Source: Chloroflexota bacterium
GTDB lineage: Bacteria; Chloroflexota; Limnocylindria; QHBO01
Direction: 5' to 3'
Assembly: GCA_025699005.1 (NCBI GenBank)
Contig: JAILWI010000005.1
Coordinates: forward strand, 1-64,000
DNA length: 64,000 nt
Part shown: piece after piece, positions 42,313 through 52,576 of the stretch
Layout of the letters: every line of letters begins with the position of its first letter
How positions within the stretch are numbered: the first letter of the stretch is position 1
The notes under the pieces: model-generated
What the model saw: only the letters and a program-made list of their open reading frames with translations
Databases searched by the model: none
Told to the model about the DNA's origin: nothing
Made by a program: the position numbers and the translations under genes

Positions 42313-42930
42313 TTGACGAGCCTCTTCCCGCCCGGCGCGGGCGGACAGGGACCGAAGGGCCCCGTCCGGGAGCCGCGTCATCCCGATGAGCGGGACGGGA
42401 GCCGCTATGCGCCGCGGCCGCCCTCGGAGCGCGACGGAGGGCCAGAACCGCGGCGCGGCGTCGGCGTGTTCCGCTATGCGGGCTGCGGGCTCGGCTTCAC
42501 GATCGCGCTGGCCCTGGTCGTGGGGATCGTGGTCGTCGTCGGCTACCTGCGCGACGATCCCGGTCGCAACCCGGCGCCCGATGGCTACCGCGCCGCGGCC
42601 TGCGAGGCGTTCGATCTGCTCTCGGGTGCGACCGCCAGCCTGGCCGATGGCGCCGGGGCGCGGACCCCGCCCGAGCGGATCGCAGCGGCTCGCTCGATCG
42701 ACGAGGACGTGGCTGCGGCGAACGACGCGCTCACCGGCCTCCCGACCTGGGAGCCCGGCCGATCCCTCGACCAGCTCCTCGGGTCTCAGATCATCACGCT
42801 CACGAACGCGGCGAGCGCGCTCCGCAGCGGCGAGAGCGTGACGGAGGACCTGGCCATCGCCCGGGACGTCGACGAGATCGGCCGCGACCAGCTGGCGAGC
42901 GGACGCTACGGGTTCGACTGCTCGTCCTGA
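42313..42930 (+). CDS. hypothetical single-pass membrane protein
   Basis: A 205-residue protein, not recognised. A Pro/Gly/Arg-rich N-terminus (~50 residues) precedes a membrane helix (~55-78, YAGCGLGFTIALALVVGIVVV). The remaining 125 residues are helical and exported, with two cysteines (ACEAF, FDCSS). TTG at 42313 begins it, 9 nt after sucD. Its last 25 bp overlap the convergent epimerase gene. Function unknown; co-transcription with sucCD may not imply a metabolic role. Confidence 0.65.
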   Translation: MTSLFPPGAGGQGPKGPVREPRHPDERDGSRYAPRPPSERDGGPEPRRGVGVFRYAGCGLGFTIALALVVGIVVVVGYLRDDPGRNPAPDGYRAAACEAFDLLSGATASLADGAGARTPPERIAAARSIDEDVAAANDALTGLPTWEPGRSLDQLLGSQIITLTNAASALRSGESVTEDLAIARDVDEIGRDQLASGRYGFDCSS

Positions 42931-43360
42931 CGCGCGGCGTCGGTCTCCAGGAGCTCCCACAGGACGCCGTCGAGGGCCCGGGGATGGATGAAGGCCACGG
43001 TCCCGTGGGCGCCCGGACGCGGCTGGCGGTCGATGAGCTCGGCCTCCTGGGCGGCGAGGCGGTCGAGCTCGGTTGGCAGGTCATCGGTCACGAGGCAGAC
43101 GTGGTGGAGACCTTCGCCGCGCGCCTGGAGGAAGCGGCCGACGCCCCCGTCCAGGTCGATCGGCTCGATGAGCTCGATGCGTGCCGCCGGGTCCGGCCCG
43201 GTGGCGAGGAAGCAGAGCCTGACGCCCTGTGGCTCGAAGATGATCGGGTCCGATTCGGCCCCCAACCCCAACAGCGATCGGTAGCGGGGCAGGCTGTCGT
43301 CGATCGACCGCACCACGATCGCCACGTGGTGGATGGGCCCGATGGCCGGCGCGTCTCCGC

Positions 43361-43364
<4 letters not shown>
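42906..43364 (-). CDS. mce: methylmalonyl-CoA epimerase
   Basis: A 152-residue glyoxalase-fold enzyme racemising (2S)- and (2R)-methylmalonyl-CoA. It has [18 protein letters not shown], the metal-binding [31 protein letters not shown], and [20 protein letters not shown]. The vicinal-oxygen-chelate repeats and length fit. GTG at 43364 overlaps the stop of the mutase gene (GTGA). It joins PCC and mutase into the propionyl-CoA to succinyl-CoA route. Confidence 0.93.
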
Positions 43365-44965
<1,601 letters not shown>

Positions 44966-44974
44966 CGGCCACCG

Positions 44975-44980
44975 ATTGTA
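44975..44980 (-). promoter_or_regulatory. -10 box upstream of the mutase gene
   Basis: TACAAT on the minus strand, ending 9 nt before the ATG at 44965, so the transcript would have almost no leader. The -35 region is weak and lies within the 3' end of the biotin carrier gene. Confidence 0.4.
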
Positions 44981-44987
44981 CGCGCGG

Positions 44988-45452
44988 TCACTCCAGGCGA
45001 AGCAGGTCGGCGCCCGTGGCCACGGTCCTTCCGGCCTCGACGGTCAGCTCGATCACGCGTCCGGCGCGGGGCGCGCGCACCTCGTTCTGCATCTTCATCG
45101 CCTCGATGGTCAGCAGCGAGTCCCCCGCCTCGACCTCGTCGCCGACGCCGACCGCCACCGCCACGACGAGGCCCGGCAGGGTCGCCTTCACCGACACCGG
45201 ACCGGCGTGGGCCGCCGCGGCCGTCTCCGCCTCGGCGAGCACCCGCTCGCGCCAGGACCGGACCGTCACCGGGATCCGCCGCCCGGCGATGGTCACCACC
45301 CGGTCGCTGCCCCGACCCTCGACGATGACCGGCACGACCGTCCCGCCGTGAATGAGGCGTCCGACCCCGTGCCGCTCGTCGTCCACGACGAGGGTCGTGT
45401 CTTCGGCCGGATCCACCGCTTGTCCGTCGACGAGGATCTCGAAGTCGGTCAT
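44988..45452 (-). CDS. biotin carboxyl carrier protein domain
   Basis: A 154-residue biotin carrier for the acyl-CoA carboxylase. The C-terminal lipoyl/biotinyl fold has the biotin site K120 in EAMKMQNEV, with [16 protein letters not shown] and [16 protein letters not shown] around it. The first ~80 residues are an uncharacterised N-terminal domain. The ATG overlaps the biotin carboxylase stop (ATGA). A separate BCCP and biotin carboxylase suggest a PCC/ACC assembled from three subunits. Confidence 0.92.
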   Translation of the reverse strand: MTDFEILVDGQAVDPAEDTTLVVDDERHGVGRLIHGGTVVPVIVEGRGSDRVVTIAGRRIPVTVRSWRERVLAEAETAAAAHAGPVSVKATLPGLVVAVAVGVGDEVEAGDSLLTIEAMKMQNEVRAPRAGRVIELTVEAGRTVATGADLLRLE

Positions 45453-46966
45453 CCGCGTCGCGCCTCCTCGCGCCCGACACGGCCCCAGGCCGACCCGGCG
45501 GCAGGCCAATGGGTCCGAGCCACGGCGGGCGTCGCGGCCTCCCGGAGGCGGGCCGCGAGCGCGGCCGCGGCGGCGAGCGCAGCCGTCTCCTCACCCAGGA
45601 CCTGGCCAGCCGGCCATCGACCCGCGATGAACCCCGTGTCGTAGGCTCCGGCGACGAAGTCCGGCTGGTCGACGAGCCAGCGGAGGAACCCGGCGTCGGT
45701 CTGCACCCCGCCGATGAGCGTCTCGTCCAACGCACGCCGCAGGCGGTCGACGGCGCTCGGGCGGTCCTCGGCGTGGACCATCAGCTTGGCGAGGAGTGGG
45801 TCGTACTCGGACCGCAGGTCCGTATCGGCCTCGACGCCAGCGTCGACCCTGACGCCGGGACCGTCGGGCATGCGCCAGGCGGTCACGCGGCCGGCACTGG
45901 GCCGGAAGTCGTCGTACGGGTCTTCCGCGTAGAGACGCACCTCGATGGCGTGGCCCCGAAGGGCCGGCTCGAGGACGGCATCGGGCAGGGGCTCGCCTGC
46001 CGCGACACGGATCTGCCAGGCGACGAGGTCGAGCCCCGTCACCAGCTCGGTCACGCCGTGCTCGACCTGGAGGCGCGTGTTCATCTCGAGGAAGTAGTGC
46101 TTGCCGTCCGCGTCGAGCAGGAACTCGACGGTCGCCGCGTTATGGAACTCGACGCTCCCGGCGATGCGGCGGGCGCTCTCGAACAGCTGCTCCCGGATCG
46201 CGGCGTCGACCGCCGGCGACGGGCTCTCCTCGACGAGCTTCTGGTGCCGGCGCTGGACGCTGCAGTCCCGCTCCCCGAGGACGGCGAGCCGTCCGTGGCG
46301 GTCACCCAGCAGCTGCACCTCGACGTGGCGTGCCGGGGCGACCATCCGCTCCGCGTAGACCGTGCCGTCCCCGAATGCCGACTCCGCCTCCCGGCGCGCG
46401 GCGGCGAGCGCGTCCGCCACGTCCTCGAGGCGATCGACGCGGCGCATGCCCCGACCGCCACCGCCGGCGGCGGCCTTGAGCATCATCGGGAAGCCGATCT
46501 CCGCGAGGCCGGCCGCGTCGTCTCCCAGCGCGACCGTGGTTCCGGGGACGATCGGGACCCCGGCCGCCTCGGCGCTGCGCCGGGCCTCGAGCTTGTTCCC
46601 GAGCCCCGCCAGGGTCGCCGCCGGTGGACCGACAAACACGAGGCCCGCATCGGTCACGGCCGAGGCGAACGCCGCGTTCTCGGACAGGAAGCCGTAGCCC
46701 GGATGGATCGCCTCGGCGCCGCTGCGGTGGGCGGCCTCGATGACCGCCGGGATGGAGAGGTACGACTCCGCCGGCGACGGCGGCCCCAGCCGCTCGCTCG
46801 CGTCGGCAAGGCGGACGTGAAGCGCGTCGACGTCCGCATCGGAATGGACGGCGATGGGTGAGATCCCCAGCTCCCGGCACGCGCGGATCACCCGGATGGC
46901 GATCTCGCCGCGGTTGGCGATGAGCAGCCGGCGGAACGGAGGGGCGGTGTCCGTGCGCAAAGACAC
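45449..46966 (-). CDS. acyl-CoA carboxylase biotin carboxylase subunit
   Basis: A 505-residue ATP-grasp biotin carboxylase. Motifs are RLLIANRGEIAIRVIRACRELGI, IHPGYGFLSENA, the grasp loop KAAAGGGGRGMR, EYDPLLAKL-type C-terminal DLRSEYDPLLAKLMV, and the biotin-binding EMNTRLQVEHGVTE. The usual EHPVTE reads EHGVTE, a small deviation. It carboxylates the biotin carrier and pairs with the carboxyltransferase upstream. GTG at 46966 lies 5 bases after the carboxyltransferase stop. Confidence 0.94.
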   Translation of the reverse strand: MSLRTDTAPPFRRLLIANRGEIAIRVIRACRELGISPIAVHSDADVDALHVRLADASERLGPPSPAESYLSIPAVIEAAHRSGAEAIHPGYGFLSENAAFASAVTDAGLVFVGPPAATLAGLGNKLEARRSAEAAGVPIVPGTTVALGDDAAGLAEIGFPMMLKAAAGGGGRGMRRVDRLEDVADALAAARREAESAFGDGTVYAERMVAPARHVEVQLLGDRHGRLAVLGERDCSVQRRHQKLVEESPSPAVDAAIREQLFESARRIAGSVEFHNAATVEFLLDADGKHYFLEMNTRLQVEHGVTELVTGLDLVAWQIRVAAGEPLPDAVLEPALRGHAIEVRLYAEDPYDDFRPSAGRVTAWRMPDGPGVRVDAGVEADTDLRSEYDPLLAKLMVHAEDRPSAVDRLRRALDETLIGGVQTDAGFLRWLVDQPDFVAGAYDTGFIAGRWPAGQVLGEETAALAAAAALAARLREAATPAVARTHWPAAGSAWGRVGREEARRG

Positions 46967-46971
46967 GTCGA

Positions 46972-48522
46972 TCAGAGCGGGATGTTGCCGTGCTTCTTGG
47001 CCGGCACGGTCTGTCGCTTGTTCTCGAGGATCGCGAATGCGCCGGCGACACGCGAGCGCGTCTCCGACGGAAGGATCACCTCATCGACGTAGCCACGAGC
47101 CGCGGCGACGTACGGGTTCGCGAACCGATCCTCGTACTCGGCTACGAGCCGCGCCCGTTCCGCGTCGGCGTCATCGGCGCTGGCGATCCGCTCGCGGAAG
47201 ATGATGTTCACCGCGCCCTCGACGCCCATCACCGCGATCTCCGCCGTCGGCCACGCAAAGTTCATGTCGCCGCGCACATGCTTGCTGCTCATGACGTCGT
47301 ATGCGCCGCCGTATGCCTTGCGGGTGATGACGGTGACCTTCGGCACGGTCGCCTCGCAGTACGCGTAGAGCAGCTTCGCGCCGTGCCGGATGATTCCGCG
47401 GTGCTCCTGTTCGACGCCGGGGAGAAAGCCCGGCACATCGACCAGGGTAAGGATGGGAATGTTGAAGCAGTCACAGGTCCGGACGAAGCGAGCCGCCTTG
47501 TCGGATGCGTCGATGTCGAGGACGCCGGCCAGGACCTCCGGCTGCTGCGCAACGATGCCGACGGTTCGCCCCTCGACACGACCGAAGCCACAGATGATGT
47601 TGCGCGCGAACTGCTCATGGACTTCGGTGAAGGAATCGGCGTCCACGATGGCCCCGATGACGGTGTGCATGTCATAGGACTGTTTCGGGGAATCCGGGAT
47701 GACGGCATCGAGCGTCTCGCCACCGACCGACGGCTCACGCCATTCGTCGGCGCGTGGCGCGAGGTCGATGTTGTTCGGCGGCAGATAGCCGATGAGGGTC
47801 CGTGCCAGCTCGAGCGCCTGCGGCTCCCCCGCCGCCAGGAAATGCGCGACGCCACTCGTCTCGTTGTGAACGCGTGCGCCACCGAGACCCTCGAAGTCGA
47901 TCTCCTCGTGGGTCACCGTCTTCACGACATTCGGTCCGGTGACGAACATGTAGCTGCTCGACTCGACCATCACGACGAAGTCGGTGATCGCCGGCGAGTA
48001 CACGGCACCACCGGCACACGGTCCCATGACGAGCGAGATCTGCGGCACCACCCCCGACGCCAGCGTGTTGCGCAGGAAGATGTCGGCGTAACCACCGAGA
48101 CTGACCACGCCCTCCTGGATGCGGGCACCACCGGAGTCGGACAGGCCGATGATCGGCACGCCGTTCTCGACCGCCAGGTCCATGACCTTGCAGATCTTCT
48201 CGGCGTGCGCCTCCGACAGCGAGCCACCGAACACGGTGAAGTCCTGGCTGTACACGTACACCGGCCGCCCGTCGATGCGGCCGAAGCCGGTGACCACGCC
48301 GTCGCCGAGGTATCGCTCGTCGTCGAGGCCGAAGTCGCTCGCGCGATGCGTGACGAACGCGTCGAGCTCGGTGAAGCTGCCCTCGTCGAGGAGAAGATCG
48401 AGCCGTTCGCGCGCCGTCAGCTTGCCGCGGGCATGCTGCTGCTCGATCCGTCGCTCTCCCCCGCCGAGGAGCGACTGCTCACGCATCCTCTGCAGTCGTT
48501 CGAGCTTATCGGCGGTGGACAC
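46972..48522 (-). CDS. pccB: propionyl/acyl-CoA carboxylase carboxyltransferase subunit
   Basis: A 516-residue crotonase-fold carboxyltransferase (PCCB family). [92 protein letters not shown], and [20 protein letters not shown] identify it. Propionyl-CoA is the likely substrate given the mutase/epimerase neighbours; acetyl-CoA or branched acyl-CoAs are alternatives. GTG at 48522 follows AAGGAG by 8 nt. It is first in the carboxylase-mutase transcript. Confidence 0.95.
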   Translation of the reverse strand: MSTADKLERLQRMREQSLLGGGERRIEQQHARGKLTARERLDLLLDEGSFTELDAFVTHRASDFGLDDERYLGDGVVTGFGRIDGRPVYVYSQDFTVFGGSLSEAHAEKICKVMDLAVENGVPIIGLSDSGGARIQEGVVSLGGYADIFLRNTLASGVVPQISLVMGPCAGGAVYSPAITDFVVMVESSSYMFVTGPNVVKTVTHEEIDFEGLGGARVHNETSGVAHFLAAGEPQALELARTLIGYLPPNNIDLAPRADEWREPSVGGETLDAVIPDSPKQSYDMHTVIGAIVDADSFTEVHEQFARNIICGFGRVEGRTVGIVAQQPEVLAGVLDIDASDKAARFVRTCDCFNIPILTLVDVPGFLPGVEQEHRGIIRHGAKLLYAYCEATVPKVTVITRKAYGGAYDVMSSKHVRGDMNFAWPTAEIAVMGVEGAVNIIFRERIASADDADAERARLVAEYEDRFANPYVAAARGYVDEVILPSETRSRVAGAFAILENKRQTVPAKKHGNIPL

Positions 48523-48547
48523 GCGGACGACTCCTTCGCACTGCGTC

Positions 48548-48623
48548 TGGTGGGCCCGGCAGGAATCGAACCTGCGACCATCCGGTTATGAGCCGGTTGC
48601 TCTGACCATTGAGCTACGGGCCC
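48548..48623 (-). tRNA. tRNA-Met (anticodon CAT), CCA encoded
   Basis: Minus-strand cloverleaf. The acceptor GGGCCCG (48623-48617) pairs with the CGGGCCC strand near 48558-48552; discriminator A and CCA are encoded (48551-48548). The T-loop GGTTCGATTCC and D-arm GTAGCTCAATGGTCAGAGC are canonical. The anticodon loop CTCATAA gives CAT. It lacks the initiator's mismatched acceptor pair, so elongator Met is likely; a lysidine-modified tRNA-Ile2 cannot be excluded from sequence alone. Confidence 0.9.
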
Positions 48624-48634
48624 GCAGGAACGAT

Positions 48635-48740
48635 GGTGGACAACTTCGAGTATAGACGGATGTCTTTGCACAACGACAGCCCGATTTCTCCACGTTGTGG
48701 ACAACTCCGATGGACCGGCCGCCCGCCATCGGCCTATCAT
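48635..48740. promoter_or_regulatory. divergent tRNA-Met/parA control region with DnaA-like boxes
   Basis: Toward tRNA-Met: minus-strand -10 TATACT (48654-48649). Toward parA: -35 TGGACC (48711-48716), 18-nt spacer and -10 TATCAT (48735-48740). Between them on the minus strand is TTGTCCACA (48704-48696), a DnaA-box variant, and TTGTCCACC at 48643-48635. No parS palindrome was found. Confidence 0.5.
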
Positions 48741-48795
48741 CGGGACCGTCGCAACCGCGACTCGAATCCCCGCCCAACCGCACGAAGGTGACGCG

Positions 48796-49563
48796 TTGAC
48801 CAAGGTAATCTCGATCGCCAACCAGAAGGGCGGAGTCGGCAAGACGACCTGCTCCATCAACCTCGGCGGGGCACTCGCAGAGCGCGGCTACCGCGTCCTC
48901 TGCATCGACATGGACCCCCAGGCGAACCTCACGGTCGGCCTCGGTGTCTCGCTGTCCGATGTGCGCCAGTCGATGGCGGACGTCCTCTCCGAGGACCGGG
49001 TCTCCCTCGACGACGTCGTGCGCGCAACCCAGACCGACGGCCTGTGGGTCGCACCCGCGACGTTGGAGTTGGCATCGACCGAGGTTGAGCTGTTCACCGC
49101 CATCGGCCGCGAGATGGTTCTCCGCGATGCGCTCGCCGGCTGGGCCGAGCGCCAGTTCGACGTGATCATCATCGACTGCCCGCCGACCCTGGGCCTGCTG
49201 ACGATCAACTCGCTGGTCGCCAGCAACCGCGTGATCATTCCGGTCCAGACGCAGTACTACGCCATCAAGGGCCTGACCGCGCTGATCAAGGTGATCAACA
49301 CGATCAAGATCAAGCTGAACCACGACCTCGAGGTGCTCGGCCTGCTCCCGACCTTCTTCGACGGACGCACCGTGCTCGCCCGCGAGATGCTCGAGAACCT
49401 TCGCGAGCTCGGCGACCATCGGGTCTTCAACACGATGATCAAGCAGACCGTGAAGCTCGGCGAGGCACCGCTCACCGGCAAGCCCGTCACCGAGTACGCG
49501 ACCGGGTCGTCCGCCGCTCGCGCGTTCCGCGAGCTGGCACAGGAGGTGATCGAGCTTGGCTGA
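48796..49563 (+). CDS. parA: chromosome partitioning ATPase ParA/Soj
   Basis: A 255-residue Walker-type ATPase for chromosome segregation. It begins TKVISIANQKGGVGKTTCS (deviant Walker A at residues 11-18) and has LCIDMDPQANLT, VIIIDCPPTLGLLT, VQTQYYAIKGLTAL and the usual C-terminal FREL. The TTG at 48796 is favoured by AAGGTG 5 nt upstream; the preceding in-frame sequence to 48697 lies in the control region. The next gene is parB, overlapping by 8 bp. It lacks an N-terminal extension, as in Soj. Confidence 0.96.
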   Translation: MTKVISIANQKGGVGKTTCSINLGGALAERGYRVLCIDMDPQANLTVGLGVSLSDVRQSMADVLSEDRVSLDDVVRATQTDGLWVAPATLELASTEVELFTAIGREMVLRDALAGWAERQFDVIIIDCPPTLGLLTINSLVASNRVIIPVQTQYYAIKGLTALIKVINTIKIKLNHDLEVLGLLPTFFDGRTVLAREMLENLRELGDHRVFNTMIKQTVKLGEAPLTGKPVTEYATGSSAARAFRELAQEVIELG

Positions 49564-50548
49564 CAAGCGGCCGGCGTTCAAGGAGAACATCCACCGGCTG
49601 TTCGACGAAGCGCAGCAGACCGATCTCGCGCCCGGCATCGTGTCGCTCATCGAGTCACGCGCGACGCACGCCCAGATCCGCGAGGTCCCGGTCGCGAAGA
49701 TCCTCCCGAATCCCGCGCAGCCCCGGCTCTCGTACGACGAGGATTCGCTGACCGAGCTCGCCGATTCGATCCGCGAGCACGGGGTGCTCCAGCCGATCCT
49801 CGTGCGCCCGAGCGGCGCGCAGTTCGAGCTCATCGCCGGCGAGCGCCGCTGGCGAGCCTCGCGCATGGCCGAGCGCGACACGATCCCGGCGATCGTCGTC
49901 GATTTCGACGAGAGCACGGCGCTCGAAGTGAGCATCATCGAGAACCTCCAGCGCGAGGATGTCTCGCCGCTCGAAGAGGCGACGATGTTCCGCCGCATGA
50001 CCGATGCGTTCGGCTACTCGGTCCGGCAGCTGGCGCAGAAGGTCGGCAAGGACAAGGGCTACGTCGAGAACCGCCTCCGTCTCTCCGACGCGCCGGCCGA
50101 CATCCGCGAGCTCGTGTCGTTGCGCAAAGACACGATCAGCCACGCCTACGAGCTGATGAAGATCGGGGACGAGCGCAAACGTCGACGGCTGGCGAAGCGC
50201 ATCGCGGCCGGTGAGCTGTCACTGGCCAAGCTCCGCGTGATCACCGGCGGCGGCAAGCCGGAGCCCGAGGCCGGCGAGACCGAGAAGCCACGGCGACGTG
50301 CGCGGACGGTGGCCGGCGAAGTCCAGGCGAAGAAGGCGGCCGACGACGCGCTGATGGGTGCGCGCTCGAAGCTGGCCGAGGGCGTCGACGACCTCGTCGA
50401 CATCCTGCGTCAGCCGGAGATGATGGAGCAGATCGGCGAGGTGAACCGCGCGAACTTCGCGAAGCACCTGACGATCACGAAGCTCAAGATCGAGAACGCG
50501 ATCGCCCTCATGCGCTCAGGAACAGCACCGGGCGACGAGGCAGAGTAG
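49556..50548 (+). CDS. parB: chromosome partitioning protein ParB/Spo0J
   Basis: A 330-residue CTP-dependent parS-binding protein. The N-terminal CTPase domain has PNPAQPRLSYDEDSLTELADSI, GERRWRASRMAER, and IIENLQREDVSPLEEA; a helix-turn-helix region follows (YSVRQLAQKVGKDKGYVENRLRL). The C-terminal ~110 residues are basic, then helical. TTG at 49556 overlaps the parA stop region. It acts with ParA to segregate origins and load SMC. No parS site is seen nearby. Confidence 0.95.
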   Translation: MADKRPAFKENIHRLFDEAQQTDLAPGIVSLIESRATHAQIREVPVAKILPNPAQPRLSYDEDSLTELADSIREHGVLQPILVRPSGAQFELIAGERRWRASRMAERDTIPAIVVDFDESTALEVSIIENLQREDVSPLEEATMFRRMTDAFGYSVRQLAQKVGKDKGYVENRLRLSDAPADIRELVSLRKDTISHAYELMKIGDERKRRRLAKRIAAGELSLAKLRVITGGGKPEPEAGETEKPRRRARTVAGEVQAKKAADDALMGARSKLAEGVDDLVDILRQPEMMEQIGEVNRANFAKHLTITKLKIENAIALMRSGTAPGDEAE

Positions 50549-50562
50549 TCGAGTCCCCCGCC

Positions 50563-50919
50563 TCAGGCGGTGTAGCTCATGACCTCGCGGTGCGCGACGA
50601 GGAAGTCGACGAGCTTCTCGCGGGCGGAGGGATCGATCTTGCGCAGGCCGGCGATCGCCTTCGGCAGCTCGAAGATCGGGGCCGCCAGGGAACCTGCGGT
50701 ATCGATCCCGACCACGTGGTCCGGACCTCCGCCGACGAGGAAGGCGCGCTGGAACCCTCGCGAGTCGAGTCCTGCTGCGGCGCAGAACGAGGCGATCGCC
50801 GTGCCGACCCCGAGGCGCTTCGCATAGTCGATGAAGAGGTCCGCTGCCCAGGTGTCGATCTGTGCATCGTCCTGGGCTGCCACCATCTCGCGGTAGCCCG
50901 ACTCCTCGATCTCGCTCAA
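50563..50919 (-). CDS. hypothetical protein, 118 residues
   Basis: A small soluble protein with no recognised family. It begins SEIEESGYREMVAAQDDAQIDTW and includes FIDYAKRLGVGTAIASFCAAAGLDSRGFQRAFLVGG. TTG at 50919 has AGGAG about 9 nt upstream. A longer in-frame reading upstream lies over the next gene's promoter and antisense to its coding region, and is not supported. It converges on parB, ending 15 nt after the parB stop. Helical content is high; there is no membrane segment. Confidence 0.65.
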   Translation of the reverse strand: MSEIEESGYREMVAAQDDAQIDTWAADLFIDYAKRLGVGTAIASFCAAAGLDSRGFQRAFLVGGGPDHVVGIDTAGSLAAPIFELPKAIAGLRKIDPSAREKLVDFLVAHREVMSYTA

Positions 50920-51030
50920 CGCATCCTCTCCTCTTCGCCGATGTGATGCCCGTCGACGCCCGATTCTAGCGGCGGATCGGTGCGCCGTGGCGGGCGACGC
51001 GGTCGCCATCGGCTGCGCTATCCTCGGCCC

Positions 51031-51594
51031 ATGTTCGACCGAGCCGCCGATCCGCGCACCGAGGACACGCTCGTCTTCGACCTGCTCAGCACGCCGCGTG
51101 GTGCCACCGAGCCGGCGACCGTGGGGCGCGCGACGTTCCGGGGCGGATCGGTCACCGTGGAGGCGCCGGATGCCATCCGGATCGCCATCGAGGAGCTCCT
51201 GGCTCGCGCGTTCGTGGACCGCGTGCAGGCGGACGAGCGCCCGCGCGGCTATCGGCGCAGCGGCAGCGGGATGGTCGACATGCTGGTGCCGGGCATGCCC
51301 GAGCATTTCATCGCGCGGCTTCGCGGGTTGTGGCTGAGCTACCCCGACGGCTCGGTGGTCACCGCCCGCCCGGCGACAGCCGGTGGTGGACTCGTTCCAT
51401 CCCCGCCCGAGCCGGCCGACACCGGGACGCCGGTCACCGACGCCCAGGTCCGTCGCACGACACTCGTCAGCGCGGACCGTCGGCTCGGCGCGCGACCGCT
51501 GGTGCAACCGCACGCCCCCGAGGACGGTCGTCGTCCGGAGCGTGAGCTGGCTGCCGGTCCCCTCGACCGGACGGATTGCGGCTGGATCGTCTGA
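51031..51594 (+). CDS. hypothetical protein, 187 residues
   Basis: Unrecognised. The ATG at 51031 is chosen because a -10-like TATCCT (51019-51024) lies 6 nt before it, suggesting leaderless translation. The first 110 residues look like a small alpha-beta domain (FDLLSTPRGATEPATVGRATFRGG, APDAIRIAIEELLARAF); the rest is Pro/Arg-rich and low-complexity. No transmembrane helix. It is followed by a short membrane protein gene on the same strand, 66 bp away. Confidence 0.55.
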   Translation: MFDRAADPRTEDTLVFDLLSTPRGATEPATVGRATFRGGSVTVEAPDAIRIAIEELLARAFVDRVQADERPRGYRRSGSGMVDMLVPGMPEHFIARLRGLWLSYPDGSVVTARPATAGGGLVPSPPEPADTGTPVTDAQVRRTTLVSADRRLGARPLVQPHAPEDGRRPERELAAGPLDRTDCGWIV

Positions 51595-51660
51595 TACCCA
51601 GATTTACATAGAATTCGTGGAGCGCCGCGCGGCCGGCACTTCCCGCGCTATGATGCCGGC

Positions 51661-51867
51661 ATGACGCTCCTGAAGTACCTGGGCTTCCCCGTCCTGATCC
51701 TGGTGGTGGCCGTCATCTACTGGTTCCTGTCCTACGAGGCAGCGGGGACCGCGATGCTCGCCATCTTCGCGATCGCTATGGGCCTGATGGGATGGATCCT
51801 CGTGCCGACCTTCGGTGACGTCGGTCCGACGGCGCCCGTCGACCCGGAGTGGCACGAGCGCGAATGA
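51661..51867 (+). CDS. small two-pass membrane protein
   Basis: A 68-residue protein with two hydrophobic segments (~7-25 VLILVVAVIYWFLSY and 29-49 AMLAIFAIAMGLMGWILV) and a C-terminal short acidic tail. -10-like TATGAT (51649-51654) lies 6 nt before the ATG, so it may be leaderless. Length and topology resemble small heme-copper oxidase subunits (CtaF-like), but I cannot confirm this, and no oxidase genes lie nearby. Confidence 0.55.
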   Translation: MTLLKYLGFPVLILVVAVIYWFLSYEAAGTAMLAIFAIAMGLMGWILVPTFGDVGPTAPVDPEWHERE

Positions 51868-51891
51868 TCCCCGGCCGGCGGGCATGAGAAC

Positions 51892-51942
51892 GCCGGACAC
51901 TGCGGCTGCCCTGGCGGCAGAGCCGCCAACGCAGTGTCCGGC
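51892..51942. terminator. perfect 13-bp inverted repeat with an internal hairpin, possible bidirectional terminator
   Basis: GCCGGACACTGCG (51892-51904) and CGCAGTGTCCGGC (51930-51942) are perfect complements around a 25-nt loop. The loop itself contains GGCGGC-AGA-GCCGCC (51913-51927). The structure lies between two genes converging on it (ending 51867 and 51983). No T-run is present; this is typical of GC-rich genomes where stem-loops end transcripts without a U-tract. Confidence 0.5.
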
Positions 51943-51982
51943 TCACCCTTACTAACGTCCCCGGACCGCCTGCGTTAGCCCC

Positions 51983-52405
51983 TCACCGAATCCCGGTGTC
52001 ATATTCCAGCACCAGGTCGGTCATCCCGGCTGGTCCCACATCGATCTCCATCGGCGGCGGCTCCCCCGCCAGGCCCTCGACCCGCTCACCGGTGACGACG
52101 TAGGTTCCCATCGGCAGGCTGACGAGGAACTCCCCCACCTCGTCGGTCACGGCAGTCCCCACCACCTCGCCGTCCGGATCGGCGAACGTGAGGCTGGCTC
52201 CGGAGACCGGGCGCGGCGCGCAGTCGGGATCGGGCGGCTGGCGCTCGACGGGACAGATCGGCGAGGCGACCACGGCCCCGCTGACCTCGACCGTCGGCGG
52301 ATCGGCGTTCGGCACGCAGCCGGCGACGCAGGTTGCCACGATCACGGCGCCGATGCGGACACCTGCGCTGCGCGCGGTCGGGGATATGGCCGAAGCTTCC
52401 GGCAC
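51983..52405 (-). CDS. lipoprotein with a carboxypeptidase-regulatory-like (Ig-like) domain
   Basis: A 140-residue exported protein. A hydrophobic stretch ending AGC (lipobox VAGC, about residue 30) indicates a lipoprotein. The mature part has a beta-sandwich pattern of the CarboxypepD_reg type (VSGASLTFADPDGEVVGTAVTDEVGEFLVSLPMGTYVV), with Cys pairs (ICPVER, DCAPRP) possibly disulphide-linked. GTG at 52405 follows GAGGG by 5 nt. Function unknown. Confidence 0.68.
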   Translation of the reverse strand: MPEASAISPTARSAGVRIGAVIVATCVAGCVPNADPPTVEVSGAVVASPICPVERQPPDPDCAPRPVSGASLTFADPDGEVVGTAVTDEVGEFLVSLPMGTYVVTGERVEGLAGEPPPMEIDVGPAGMTDLVLEYDTGIR

Positions 52406-52430
52406 CTAGACCCTCGCCCGGTGGATGGAG

Positions 52431-52505
52431 TGGCTCCGGCGGTAGGATTCGAACCTACGACCAAGCGGTTAACAGCCGCCCGCTCTACCACTGAGCTACG
52501 CCGGA
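52431..52505 (-). tRNA. tRNA-Asn (anticodon GTT), CCA encoded
   Basis: Minus strand. Acceptor TCCGGCG (52505-52499) pairs with CGCCGGA (52441-52435), followed by discriminator G and CCA. D-arm GTAGCTCAGTGGTAGAGC and T-arm GGTTCGAATCC are intact. The anticodon loop CTGTTAA gives GTT. Confidence 0.97.
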
Positions 52506-52546
52506 ACGGAGGGAGGTCGCGGGGCGAAGCCCCGAGGTCGAAGCGG

Positions 52547-52576
52547 ATTATACGGTCGGCTTCTCGGAGGGGTCAA
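52547..52576 (-). promoter_or_regulatory. predicted promoter of tRNA-Asn
   Basis: On the minus strand -35 TTGACC (52576-52571), 18-nt spacer and a perfect -10 TATAAT (52552-52547). It overlaps the stop codon of the upstream GGDEF gene. Downstream is a GGGGC/GCCCC hairpin (52521-52533), then the tRNA about 35 nt past the start. Confidence 0.7.

Noticed and set aside
48624-50562. parS centromere sites (TGTTTCACGTGAAACA-like)
   Set aside because: No such palindrome was found around parAB or elsewhere by eye.
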